DNA of 39,750 nucleotides from Clostridia bacterium (GCA_017886545.1 JAGHJS010000038.1:1-39750), one strand, 5' to 3'. Numbered from the stretch's first letter, positions 8,029-15,252 are shown. The notes: generated from the sequence alone by a model not told the origin. Numbers and translations are program-made.

Positions 8029-9648
8029 TCAATTATATATATCCGGCAGATCGTTCAGAAACAGCACGGCGTCGCCCGCCTGCAGCTTCCCGTCCAAAGC
8101 CGCCTGCGCCCTGGCGAGGGTGGGCACGACGCACAGTTTGTCGGGGTCGCCGCCCGCCGCAAGGTAGCCTTCTTTGACGGGCAGCACGAGCGTTTCGCCC
8201 ACCAGAATCACGCCGTCCAGCCCCGCGAGCTGTTCGCCGAGGCTGCGGTTCGCGCTCTCTTCAAGGATTCCCAGCTCCACGAGACCGGGGGTGACGACAA
8301 ACTTTTTCCCTTCAAACAGGCGCAGCACTTCCAGCGCGCACGCCGCGCCCTCGATGTTCGCGTTGTACGCGTCGTCCAGCACGGTCACGCCGCCGCTATC
8401 GATGGGCTGCAGCCTGTGCGGCACATATCCCGCCTGCGCGATGCCGTGCAAAATGTCCTCGCGGCTCATGCCGAGGCTGTGCGCCATCGCCGCCGCGAGC
8501 GCCAGATCGTGCACGCTGTGCCTGCCCAGAAGGCGCGTGCGCACCTCGTGTTCCTCGCCGTTCAGCAGCAGGGTGAACTCCGCCCCGTCCGTTGCAAGGC
8601 GGATGTTCCGCGCGCCGTACGCCTCCCCTTCCCCGACGCGGACGCAGCGAAGGGGCAGCCCTTCGAGCGCGAGCGTCCTCGTGTTTTCGTCCATGCCGAC
8701 GACGGCGACGCCGCCCGCCTTCGTACCGTGCAGGATCTGCTCCTTTTCGGCAAGGACGGCGTGCAGATCGCCGAACGTTTCCAGATGCTGCGGGCACACG
8801 CCCGTCAGGATGCAGTGGTCGGGTCCGACTAAGGCGCACAGTTCGGCGATGTCGCCCGTATGGCGCGCGCCCATTTCGGCGAGGAAAAAGTCCGCGTTCT
8901 GCAGCTGCGCGCCGTCGATCGCCCGCGCAACGCCGACGGGCGTATTATAGGAGGCGGGCGTCATGACGACGCTGTACCGCTCCGAAAGGATGGACGCAAG
9001 GAAGTTTTTGACGCTCGTTTTGCCGAAGCTGCCCGTAATGCCGATGCTCCTGCAGCCCGCCGCCGCAAGTTTTTCTTTCGCCGCGGCGACGTATTTTTTG
9101 TTGCGCGCCAAAGCGTACGGCCGCTCGATGCCCGCCGCCAGCCGCAGCAGCACGGGCAGGAGGATGGGCACTGCGGCAAAGGGCAGGTAGCGCAGGTGGT
9201 CTACGATCTCCGCCGCCGTATAAAAGGCGACCGCGTTCACGCCCAGCGCGAGCGCAAAGCAGACCAGGACCAGCAGCACGACGTTGACCCCGAAGATGCG
9301 CCCCGCGCGGCGGGTGGCGCGCAGCGGCACTTTGAGCGCGCGCCGTTCTGCAACGCAGTACACGGCGACAAACCCGGGCACGGGCACGAGCGCGATGTAC
9401 GCCGCCCATTCGCCCGCAAAGGTGAAACACACGCCGATGACCAGCGATGCGAGCGCGATGAGGAACGCGAGCAGGATATAGCGCGAATACACCATATTGC
9501 CCTTTCTGTGCGTCCAGCGCGCATAGATCTTTCCGTCGTACCCCGCCTGCTGCAGCGCGCCCAGAAGCCTGCGCGTGCAGAGCGCATACAGGAGCGCGGC
9601 GGCGATCGCCACGACGATGTATTCCACGATCGCGGTGAGTGTGAACAT
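8029..9648 (-). CDS. murF: MurF-type UDP-MurNAc-tripeptide:D-Ala-D-Ala ligase with N-terminal membrane region
   Basis: The C-terminal two thirds is a Mur ligase that adds D-Ala-D-Ala to the UDP-MurNAc tripeptide. The ATP-binding loop GITGSFGKTS is near residues 203-212, followed by YNTPVGVARA, AEMGARHTGDI and the late motif LDDAYNAN, all MurF signatures. Unusually, about 190 residues precede it with four to six hydrophobic segments (roughly 5-25, 57-77, 80-100, 120-140, 154-172), so the enzyme is predicted to be membrane-attached. Standard MurF is soluble and near 450 residues; this one is 539. It lies 27 bp after a hydrolase gene in the tsaE-tsaB-rimI unit and upstream of ddl. A MurT/CapB-like ligase is less likely given the MurF motifs. 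Confidence 0.85.
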   Translation of the reverse strand: MFTLTAIVEYIVVAIAAALLYALCTRRLLGALQQAGYDGKIYARWTHRKGNMVYSRYILLAFLIALASLVIGVCFTFAGEWAAYIALVPVPGFVAVYCVAERRALKVPLRATRRAGRIFGVNVVLLVLVCFALALGVNAVAFYTAAEIVDHLRYLPFAAVPILLPVLLRLAAGIERPYALARNKKYVAAAKEKLAAAGCRSIGITGSFGKTSVKNFLASILSERYSVVMTPASYNTPVGVARAIDGAQLQNADFFLAEMGARHTGDIAELCALVGPDHCILTGVCPQHLETFGDLHAVLAEKEQILHGTKAGGVAVVGMDENTRTLALEGLPLRCVRVGEGEAYGARNIRLATDGAEFTLLLNGEEHEVRTRLLGRHSVHDLALAAAMAHSLGMSREDILHGIAQAGYVPHRLQPIDSGGVTVLDDAYNANIEGAACALEVLRLFEGKKFVVTPGLVELGILEESANRSLGEQLAGLDGVILVGETLVLPVKEGYLAAGGDPDKLCVVPTLARAQAALDGKLQAGDAVLFLNDLPDIYN

Positions 9649-9675
9649 CTCGTTTCCTCTTTTTTTGTTTTCCGT

Positions 9676-10389
9676 TCAGCGGAAGAATTCGCGCGCGGCC
9701 GCGTTGAACGCGGCGGGCTGTTCGCTGAAACAAAAGTGTGTGCCGACAAGCCAGACAAGCCCCGCCTGCGGCGTGTTTTTATACAGGATCTCCGCCATGT
9801 ACGGCGGGGTCGCCGTGTCCTTATCCCCGAACACATACAGCACGGGCACGCGGATGCGCGCAAGGCAGGGCGTAAGATCCTCGTTGACGATCTTTTTATA
9901 GCTTTCGCGCATGACGGGCGAAAGTTTTTTGTACTCTTCCGAGCCGAAGTTCCGCTCCGCAAAGCGCGGCGCGAGCTTTTTCGCGATGCGGTAGGCGCGC
10001 ACGCGGCACTTGTAGCGCAGCCCGCGCCGCGGCGGCACGCCCGCACAGCCCGTCAACAGCGCCTTGGAAAAGAGGTCCGGCTCCTCCGCAAGCAGCTTCA
10101 AAGCGACCCTTCCCCCGAAGGAGTGGGCGCACAGCCGCGCCCCGCACACGCCCCTTGCCCGCAGCAGGCGGGAAGTGAACGCCGCGTACTCCCCCACGCC
10201 CCACGCCGCGGGCGCGGCGCCGCTTTTGCCGAAGTTCGGAAAGTCGAAGGCGATCACGCGGTAGTAGCGGCAAAAGTACGCCGTCTGGTAATAGAAGCAC
10301 TCCTTGCACGCGCCCCAGCCGTGCAGGAACACGAGCGGTTCGCCCGCGCCCTCTTCCGTAAGAGAAACGTCGATGCCTTCGAAAAGGAT
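9676..10389 (-). CDS. Alpha/beta hydrolase, probably with a non-ATG start
   Basis: An alpha/beta-hydrolase-fold enzyme with all expected elements: the oxyanion strand VFLHGWG, the nucleophile elbow CAHSFGG, the acid in GDKDTATP and the His in GTHFCF. The substrate is unknown. From the rimI stop (10489) to the HGWG strand there is no in-frame ATG, GTG or TTG. The first standard candidate is a GTG at 10332, inside that strand, which would delete the first two beta strands. The family start aligns with an ATC codon at 10389, preceded six bases upstream by GGGAGG, so I use that. It would give 237 residues. A sequencing error or a lost start is the alternative. The gene sits between rimI and murF on the same strand. 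Confidence 0.7.
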   Translation of the reverse strand: MLFEGIDVSLTEEGAGEPLVFLHGWGACKECFYYQTAYFCRYYRVIAFDFPNFGKSGAAPAAWGVGEYAAFTSRLLRARGVCGARLCAHSFGGRVALKLLAEEPDLFSKALLTGCAGVPPRRGLRYKCRVRAYRIAKKLAPRFAERNFGSEEYKKLSPVMRESYKKIVNEDLTPCLARIRVPVLYVFGDKDTATPPYMAEILYKNTPQAGLVWLVGTHFCFSEQPAAFNAAAREFFR

Positions 10390-10488
10390 GCCGCACCTCC
10401 CGCCGCGCCTGCCGCGGCACGGCGCGCCCGCTTGCCGCCGCGCCGATGTGTTCCGCCTGTCAGAGCGGATCGGAAAGCGCGCCGCGTA

Positions 10489-10929
10489 TCACAGTTTTTT
10501 GCGCATGACCAGCGCGTCCTCGCCGTTGCCGTAGTAGCGTTTGCGCGCATATACGCCGACGTATCCGCGTTTCAGGTACAGAGCCATCGCCGCCGCGTTG
10601 GAAACGCGCACTTCCAGAAACAGCGTGCGCACGCCGCGCTCCCGCGCGCCGTCCTCCAGCCGCCCGAGCAGCGCCGCCGCCACGCCCCTGCGGCGGCACG
10701 CCTGCGCCACCGCGACGTTCGCCACGTCCGCCTCCTCGCCCGCCAGCACGGCAAAGGCGTAGCCGACCAGCGCCCCGTTCTCCTCCGCCGCCACGGTGAG
10801 CGTGTTCTCGGAGAAAAAGGCGTCCGCCAGCATGCGGAAGTTCCACGGATCGGGGAAGCACTCCTTTTCCAATCCGGCGATGGGCAGGATATCCTCGTAC
10901 GCCCACGGCCGCAGGGTCACGCCGCTCAT
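10489..10929 (-). CDS. rimI: Ribosomal protein S18-alanine N-acetyltransferase family protein
   Basis: A GNAT acetyltransferase of the RimI type, which acetylates the N-terminus of ribosomal protein S18 in model bacteria. The acetyl-CoA loop is visible as QACRRRGVAAALL near residues 78-90, preceded by the strand VANVAVA. The C-terminal part has AAMALYLKRGYV. The chosen ATG (10929) overlaps the tsaB stop as ATGA, showing translational coupling and giving 146 residues, a typical length. The tsaE-tsaB-rimI order is common in Bacillota. Specificity of GNAT proteins is hard to fix from sequence, so the substrate is inferred from context. Confidence 0.85.
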   Translation of the reverse strand: MSGVTLRPWAYEDILPIAGLEKECFPDPWNFRMLADAFFSENTLTVAAEENGALVGYAFAVLAGEEADVANVAVAQACRRRGVAAALLGRLEDGARERGVRTLFLEVRVSNAAAMALYLKRGYVGVYARKRYYGNGEDALVMRKKL

Positions 10930-11561
10930 GCCTGCCCCCGCGCGGCGGCAAGGCGCGCTTCGCGCTCCTCCTCCGCCTGGCTCTTTTTCAGGTAAAAGGC
11001 GGCAAGCTCGCCCAGCCGCTCCTCGCCCGCCGCTTCGATGGCGGCGCACAGCCCCGCGGCGGGGTCGGCAATGGTATGCGGCACGGGCAGCGGCTCGTAC
11101 GAACGGGCGGGAAATTCCTGCGCCAGCCGCGCAAGCGCCGCCCCGTCCACCCGCGCGGGGGCGGAGACGGGCTTTTTATCCGCGCCGAAGGCGCACACAT
11201 AGTAGAACCCGCGCCCCGCGGGCACGACGGAGAGGACAGCGCCTTCTGCAGTATATGCGAGCGCTTCCAAAGATGTCACGCCGAGGGCGGGGGCGCCCGT
11301 CGCAGCGCAAAGCCCCTTGACGGCGGAAATGCCGATGCGGATGCCCGTAAAGGAGCCGGGACCCGTCACCGCGCAGAAAAAGTTACATTCCGCAGGCGGC
11401 AGCGCCAGCGCGGCGAGCGCCTCCTCCACGGCGGGCATCAGGCGCACGGAGTGCTGTGCGGCGCAGTCGCGCTCGAACAGCGTATGCACGCGCCCGTCTT
11501 TGCGGGCAAGGACGGTGAGGTACCCGCCCGACGTATCCACGGCAAGAAAATTCCCCTTCAT
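10926..11561 (-). CDS. tsaB: tRNA threonylcarbamoyladenosine complex dimerisation subunit TsaB
   Basis: TsaB is the inactive ASKHA-fold partner of TsaD in making t6A at position 37 of ANN-decoding tRNAs. The protein begins FLAVDTSGGYLTV, the phosphate-1-like strand of the fold. TGPGSFTGIRIG near residues 66-77 is the clearest family signature, followed by KGLCAATG. The length of 211 residues is usual. The start ATG overlaps the end of tsaE by 4 bp, and the stop overlaps rimI, so the three are translationally coupled. The tsaD gene is not in this window. Confidence 0.93.
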   Translation of the reverse strand: MKGNFLAVDTSGGYLTVLARKDGRVHTLFERDCAAQHSVRLMPAVEEALAALALPPAECNFFCAVTGPGSFTGIRIGISAVKGLCAATGAPALGVTSLEALAYTAEGAVLSVVPAGRGFYYVCAFGADKKPVSAPARVDGAALARLAQEFPARSYEPLPVPHTIADPAAGLCAAIEAAGEERLGELAAFYLKKSQAEEEREARLAAARGQA

Positions 11562-11959
11562 TCCGCCTCGATCTCCCTGGTGTTTTCACCCGTTTTGCGC
11601 AGGGTCACTTCCCTGCACCCTTCGGGCAGCACGTCCGCAATGTTCTCCGCCCATTCGATGAGGCACACGCCGCCCGCGTAAAAATAATCGCACAGCCCCA
11701 GCGCCTCCGCCTGCGCGCCGCTTGTAAGGCGGTAACAGTCGTAATGGTACAGCTTTCCGTCGTAGTCGTTCATGTACGCGTAGGTCGGGCTGGTGACCTC
11801 GTCCTCGATGCCCAGTCCCAGCGCCACGCCCTTCGCGAACGCCGTTTTGCCCGCGCCGAGCCCGCCGCGCAGCAGCACGACGTCCCCCGCGCGCAGCGTT
11901 TTTGCGTACGCCGCGGCGAAGCGGATCGTCTCTTCTTCGCTGTTTGTCACCGCATGCAC
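11558..11959 (-). CDS. tsaE: tRNA threonylcarbamoyladenosine biosynthesis ATPase TsaE
   Basis: A small P-loop ATPase that drives the TsaB-TsaD cycle in t6A synthesis. The Walker A loop GGLGAGKT is near residues 32-39, followed by SPTYAYMNDY (the switch-like segment) near 57-66 and HYDCYRL near 72. LIEWAEN near 100-106 is the Walker B-like family motif. The length, 133 residues, is normal. It is the first gene of the tsaE-tsaB-rimI unit, read from the promoter at 12010-12038. The GGAGGGG ribosome site lies about 8 bp before the ATG. Confidence 0.95.
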   Translation of the reverse strand: MHAVTNSEEETIRFAAAYAKTLRAGDVVLLRGGLGAGKTAFAKGVALGLGIEDEVTSPTYAYMNDYDGKLYHYDCYRLTSGAQAEALGLCDYFYAGGVCLIEWAENIADVLPEGCREVTLRKTGENTREIEAE

Positions 11960-11976
11960 AGGCTCCCCTCCAAGGC

Positions 11977-12005
11977 AAAAAATAAAAGAGGCGTTTTTAC
12001 ACCTC
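11977..12005 (-). terminator. Terminator of ribU overlapping the tsaE transcription start
   Basis: A 6-bp stem (GAGGTG with CGCCTC, loop TAAAAA, 11988-12005) is followed on the minus strand by TTTTATTTTTT. It lies about 75 bp past the ribU stop. The tsaE promoter -10 box ends five bases before it. Transcripts from ribU could form the whole hairpin, while those starting near 12003 would lack most of the first arm. Confidence 0.65.
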
Positions 12006-12009
12006 CTTT

Positions 12010-12038
12010 ATTATACTATACCGCGCCGCGGTTTGCAA
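12010..12038 (-). promoter_or_regulatory. Sigma-A promoter for tsaE-tsaB-rimI
   Basis: TTGCAA (12033-12038) and TATAAT (12010-12015) are separated by 17 bp on the minus strand, in the ribU-tsaE gap. Confidence 0.8.
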
Positions 12039-12082
12039 TTAAAACTTGTTTAAAAGGCGCGGATTTTCTGCACTGCCGCCGC

Positions 12083-12985
12083 TCAGAACTTTTTGAACAG
12101 CCAGGAAACGCGCTTGTACAGGAGAATGGTGACAAGGCTCACCGCCGCCCCCTTGATGAGGTTGAACAGGATGATGTACCACCACAGCGCCGCGAACGAC
12201 GACGCCGCTCCGTCGCCTATGAACAGCGGGAAGTTGATGTAGCGGTTGACGGGCAGGGAAGCCGCCACCTGCAGGATCGTGCCGATGACGAGCATGGGAA
12301 TGACCCATTTCAGCCCCTTTTTATAGCGGTAGACGACGGTCGGCACGATATAAAAGGCGAAGTTGATGAGAAAATTTGCGATCTCCCCCACAAAATTCGT
12401 GCCCGAATCGAGCAGGCTCAGGCACTCTTTAAGCAGGCTGATGATGACCGCCGCGAGCGGGCCGTACAGAAATCCGCCCAGCAGCACGAACACGTTGGAA
12501 AAATCCAGCTGCAAAAAGGGCGCCGCAGGGAAGATGGGGAATTCCAGAAAGGTCACCACATACGCCAGCGCCGTCAAAAGCGCGAGCTTTGCGATGCGCG
12601 AGGCGGTGAAATACGCCTTCCCCCGCCTGCGCTCGGCGGGCACTTCCTTTTTTGCGGAAACGGGCTGCGCCCCTTCCGCCTGCGCCCCGCCTGCCTGCGC
12701 GGTCTCTTGCTGCGCGCCCTGCAAGAAAGGCTGCTCCGCGCCGTCCGCGGCGGAGAGGTCCGCCGTCTGCTTTGTTGTTGCCGCGCCGTCCGCCGTCTGC
12801 TTTGTTGTTGCCGCGCCGTCCGCGGTCTGCTTTGTGAAAACTGCTGCCGCGCCGTCCGCCGTCTGTTTTCCCGTTCCCGAACGGAGCGCCGCCGCGCGCT
12901 CTTCCGCCTGTGCGGCCTGCGCCTGCGGCTGCCGCGCCGCGCCCTGCCCCGCACCCTGTGCGTGCTCTGCCTTTTGCCCTACCAT
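12083..12985 (-). CDS. ribU: Riboflavin ECF transporter S component with repeat-rich N-terminal extension
   Basis: RibU is the substrate-binding membrane subunit of an energy-coupling-factor riboflavin importer, working with shared EcfA, EcfA' and EcfT. From about residue 122 the protein has the S-component fold with six hydrophobic helices, starting IAKLALLTALAYVVTFLEF, with FPAAPFLQLDFSN and GDGAASS further on. The FMN riboswitch directly upstream makes riboflavin the likely substrate. Unusual is the roughly 120-residue cytosolic N-terminus rich in Ala, Gln and Glu with repeats KQTADGAATT, encoded by tandem DNA at 12761-12865; typical RibU proteins start close to the first helix. I use the ATG at 12985, preceded by GAGGTG and seven T residues. 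An internal start near the first helix cannot be excluded. Confidence 0.9.
   Translation of the reverse strand: MVGQKAEHAQGAGQGAARQPQAQAAQAEERAAALRSGTGKQTADGAAAVFTKQTADGAATTKQTADGAATTKQTADLSAADGAEQPFLQGAQQETAQAGGAQAEGAQPVSAKKEVPAERRRGKAYFTASRIAKLALLTALAYVVTFLEFPIFPAAPFLQLDFSNVFVLLGGFLYGPLAAVIISLLKECLSLLDSGTNFVGEIANFLINFAFYIVPTVVYRYKKGLKWVIPMLVIGTILQVAASLPVNRYINFPLFIGDGAASSFAALWWYIILFNLIKGAAVSLVTILLYKRVSWLFKKF
12761..12865. repeat. In-frame 30-bp tandem repeats inside ribU
   Basis: A 30-bp unit beginning CGCCGTCTGCTTTG occurs at 12761-12790 and 12791-12820, followed by a diverged 36-bp copy at 12821-12856 and a partial fourth. All keep the reading frame and encode KQTADGAATT-like decapeptides. 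Confidence 0.85.
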
Positions 12986-13047
12986 AAAAAAACACCTCGA
13001 AAAATATATTTTCAAGGGGCAAAGAAAATCCCCGCGAATACGCGGGG
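12986..13047 (-). promoter_or_regulatory. Expression platform between the FMN aptamer and ribU
   Basis: Two hairpins follow the aptamer on the minus strand. The first (13030-13047) has arms CCCCGCG and CGCGGGG followed by ATTTTCTTT, like a terminator. The second pairs CCTTGAAAA with TTTTCGAGG, burying the GAGG of the ribU ribosome site, and runs into seven T residues before the ATG. Either could give FMN-dependent shut-off of ribU. Confidence 0.65.
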
Positions 13048-13101
13048 CGTTTTTTTGGATTTTTTGCACGGCGAAAAGCGCCGCCCGAAAAGCCCAAAAA
13101 C

Positions 13102-13259
13102 ATTCTTTTCCTATCCGGACTATACCGTCGGTACGGGAATTTCACCCGTTCAGAGGTCCGCCGCCCGCCCGTGCGCCATGCGGCGCGCAAAACGCGGAGA
13201 TCGGCATTCCTGTCGCAGACTATACTGCCGGTGGGGAATCGCACCCCGCCCCAAAGAAT
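13102..13259 (-). ncRNA. FMN riboswitch aptamer (RFN element)
   Basis: Read on the minus strand, the segment has the RFN core in order: GGGGCGGGGTGCGATTCCC, ACCGGCAGTATAGTCTGCGA, then GGGTGAAATTCCCG, ACCGACGGTATAGTCCGGAT and a closing GGAAAAGAAT that pairs with GATTCTTT at the other end. These match the conserved loops and closing helix of FMN-sensing riboswitches. It lies between a consensus promoter and ribU, the usual arrangement for repressing riboflavin uptake when FMN is plentiful. Confidence 0.97.
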
Positions 13260-13277
13260 CCTTTTGAATCTGCCGTT

Positions 13278-13306
13278 ATTATACTACCGCGGGCGCGCCT
13301 TGTCAA
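13278..13306 (-). promoter_or_regulatory. Consensus sigma-A promoter for the FMN riboswitch and ribU
   Basis: TTGACA (13301-13306) and TATAAT (13278-13283) on the minus strand are separated by exactly 17 bp, about 20 bp ahead of the aptamer. Confidence 0.92.
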
Positions 13307-13391
13307 CTGTTTCGCCCCGCCGTTTGCGGCGGTATATCGGGCGGTATATCGGGTGAAATATCGTCGGGCGCCCTCCGCACAAAGCGCGGTC

Positions 13392-13428
13392 AAAAACGCC
13401 GCCGCGCGGAAAATTCCGCGCGGCGGCG
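13392..13428 (-). terminator. Intrinsic terminator downstream of the DUF2188 gene
   Basis: A long GC-rich palindrome (arm begins CGCCGCCGCGCGGAA) is followed by five T residues on the minus strand. It lies 25 bp past the stop codon. Confidence 0.85.
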
Positions 13429-13453
13429 CGCCTCGTTCCGTTTTTCGGAACGC

Positions 13454-14065
13454 TCAATACTTCTGTTTGCGGATGCTGCCGTCCTTTTTGTGGATGGTGA
13501 TGTTGCCCTCCTGGTTTTCGGCGAGCTTTTTCGCGTACGCGATCGCCTCCGCCTGCGTATCGAACAGTTTGATCGCCTTTTCTCCCTTGGCGAACTTCAC
13601 CTGCCACTTGCCGTCGGGGCGGTGCGCAACATGATAATTTTTGACAGCAGGTTTCGCCTTTTCGGCGGGAGCGGCTTTTGCGGTCTCCTCCTGCTTTTCG
13701 GCGGCGGGCTTTGCGGCGGGCTTCTCCTCCGCTTTTGCGGGAGCCGCCTTCTTTTCTGCGGGTTTTTCCTTTGCGGGCGCGCTCTGCGCCTTGTCCGCGG
13801 CGGGTTTTTCCGCGGAGGCGGGCGCCTTCGTCTCCTCCTTGGCGGGAGCGGGCGCGGCGGCGGGGCTCTCCGCTTTCACGGCGGGAGCGGGCTGCGCCTG
13901 CGCGGGCTTTGCGGGCGCGGGCTGCGCGGCAGGAGCCGCAGGCGCGGCTTTGCCCTGCTTTTTGGCGAGTTTCGCCTGCTTTTTCGCTTCCTTGGCGGCG
14001 AGTTTTTCCGCCTTTTTCCTGGCTTTGGCTTCCGCCTTCGCCTGCTTCTTTTCTTCCTTGGTCAT
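13454..14065 (-). CDS. DUF2188-domain protein with Lys/Ala/Pro-rich N-terminus
   Basis: The last 60 residues resemble the DUF2188 family: YHVAHRPDGKWQVKFAKGEK, then FDTQAEAIAYAKKLAENQ and ITIHKKDGSIRKQKY. The function of that domain is not established. Residues 1-40 are a highly charged Lys/Ala/Glu stretch likely to form a helix. Residues 40-140 are low-complexity Ala/Pro/Lys/Glu, like histone H1-type or ribosome-linked bacterial tails. A nucleic-acid-binding role is a guess from this composition. The GGAGC site sits a few bases before the ATG. It lies 48 bp after a membrane-protein gene and ends at a strong terminator. Confidence 0.8.
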   Translation of the reverse strand: MTKEEKKQAKAEAKARKKAEKLAAKEAKKQAKLAKKQGKAAPAAPAAQPAPAKPAQAQPAPAVKAESPAAAPAPAKEETKAPASAEKPAADKAQSAPAKEKPAEKKAAPAKAEEKPAAKPAAEKQEETAKAAPAEKAKPAVKNYHVAHRPDGKWQVKFAKGEKAIKLFDTQAEAIAYAKKLAENQEGNITIHKKDGSIRKQKY

Positions 14066-14113
14066 TTTAAGCTCCTTCTTGCCGCCACGGCGGCAGATAA
14101 ATTTTTTCTTTTT

Positions 14114-14674
14114 TCAGAAGTTCGGTCCCGCATAGGGCGGTGGCTGCGTAAAATATGCCTCGACCTGCATCTGCTGTGCCTTCCGCGCGCGGCGCAGACG
14201 GGAAAGACATACCCCCTGTACGGCAACGGCGGCAATGCTCAGCGCGCACAGCCCTGCGCCGACAGATATCATCGACCCGAACGCTGCGTCCGTAAAAATC
14301 TGCAAGCTGCCCAGCGAACCGAACATAAACAGGAAAAAGAGCGCGGCGACCAGCAGCAGGGCGGAAAAGACGAGCCCGAGCACCGTCATGACCACGATAC
14401 GGCGGCGCAGCTCCCCCTTTGCGAACGCGCACACCTGATAGATCCCCGTGCCGAGGCATACGCCCGCCAAAGGAAGCATCGCGATCGCCACAGCGATGCA
14501 GACCGCATAGATAACGACCAATGCCAATACGGCGGGAGCGAGCTCTTCGTCCACCGGCTGCTGCCAGTGGTTCAGCCCCACGAGGAACAGAACGACGAGC
14601 AGGAGCGCCAACACAAAGGCGGCAATGCCGAGCAAGCCCGCCGCGCACATAAGACGGCGAAGTCCCTTTTCCAT
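14114..14674 (-). CDS. Small multi-pass membrane protein of unknown function
   Basis: A 186-residue protein with four or five hydrophobic segments (about 8-34, 45-70, 92-116 and 132-155) and a basic, then Pro-rich, C-terminal tail ending PPPYAGPNF. I recognise no family. The start at 14674 was chosen over a longer frame because the promoter at 14696-14724 would place transcription after any earlier start. GGGGGAAGGA lies just before the ATG. It is probably co-transcribed with the DUF2188 gene 48 bp downstream. The tail is a likely cytosolic segment. Confidence 0.7.
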   Translation of the reverse strand: MEKGLRRLMCAAGLLGIAAFVLALLLVVLFLVGLNHWQQPVDEELAPAVLALVVIYAVCIAVAIAMLPLAGVCLGTGIYQVCAFAKGELRRRIVVMTVLGLVFSALLLVAALFFLFMFGSLGSLQIFTDAAFGSMISVGAGLCALSIAAVAVQGVCLSRLRRARKAQQMQVEAYFTQPPPYAGPNF

Positions 14675-14695
14675 ATCCTTCCCCCCTTTTTTTAC

Positions 14696-14724
14696 AGTAT
14701 ACCACCCTTCACCGCAGCTGTCAA
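14696..14724 (-). promoter_or_regulatory. Sigma-A promoter for the small membrane protein gene
   Basis: TTGACA (14719-14724) and TATACT (14696-14701) on the minus strand, 17 bp apart, start transcription about 15 bp before the ATG. Confidence 0.85.
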
Positions 14725-14777
14725 GAAAAATCCGAAAACCGCCCGCCGCAGCCGCGGCGCGCTGCACTTTCCTTGCA

Positions 14778-14810
14778 TAAAAAAAGCCGACGCTCTTTAC
14801 GAGTACCGGC
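14778..14810 (-). terminator. Intrinsic terminator of the Xre-regulator gene
   Basis: Interrupted stem GCCG/CGGC and CTC/GAG (14786-14810) followed on the minus strand by a T-run, 15 bp past the stop codon. Confidence 0.75.
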
Positions 14811-14825
14811 GCAAGCTGATGTATT

Positions 14826-15068
14826 TTATTCCACTTCCAGCTCTTCGGCTGTAAATACCTCATCGTCCAAAAATTCCAGAAGCGTCATATCAAAGCCGCG
14901 GGCAAGCATGATCACTGTGCTCAACGTCACCGTTTTGTTCCTGCCGTTCATGATACAAGCCATGCTGCCATGAAGGATGCCCGATCTCTGTTCCAGCCGA
15001 TACTGCGACATCTTTTTTTCCGCAAGCAACGCAGCTATGCGTTTTGCCACGGCATCATTTACCGTCAT
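14826..15068 (-). CDS. Xre-family helix-turn-helix protein
   Basis: An 80-residue single-domain DNA-binding protein. The Xre/Cro fold is clear: VAKRIAALLAEKKMSQYRLEQRSG near the start, then the recognition region SMACIMNGRNKTVTLSTVIMLARGFDMTLLEFL. The tail is acidic (DDEVFTAEELEVE). I use the ATG at 15068 because AAGGAGGG sits 7 bp upstream; two upstream ATGs are too close to or ahead of that site. It has its own terminator and stands alone between glyA and a membrane-protein gene. The operator and targets are unknown. No toxin partner is adjacent. Confidence 0.88.
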   Translation of the reverse strand: MTVNDAVAKRIAALLAEKKMSQYRLEQRSGILHGSMACIMNGRNKTVTLSTVIMLARGFDMTLLEFLDDEVFTAEELEVE

Positions 15069-15213
15069 CGGCATCCCTCCTTTGCGCAGTTGTAACCGCA
15101 TACAATTTACCGATGCGAAAGGAAAACCTTATGCAGGCTTGCCTTTCTGCATTCTTACACCGGAACGAGCCTTTTCGTTTCGTGAGCGTTCCGAAGCCGC
15201 TTATACAAACGGC

Positions 15214-15236
15214 GCCGCCCCGCGGTGCGGGGCGGC
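15214..15236 (-). terminator. GC-rich hairpin after glyA
   Basis: A 10-bp stem (GCCGCCCCGC, loop ACC, GCGGGGCGGC on the minus strand) lies 17 bp past the glyA stop. Only a short T-rich stretch follows, so it is a weak or hairpin-only terminator. Confidence 0.55.
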
Positions 15237-15252
15237 AAAATACGTTGTATTT

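Noticed and set aside
8860-10995. A 711-codon open frame on the plus strand
   Set aside because: It lies opposite murF, the hydrolase and rimI, is very rich in Arg and Ala, and has no domain or ribosome site. It is a by-product of high GC and codon bias on the coding strand.
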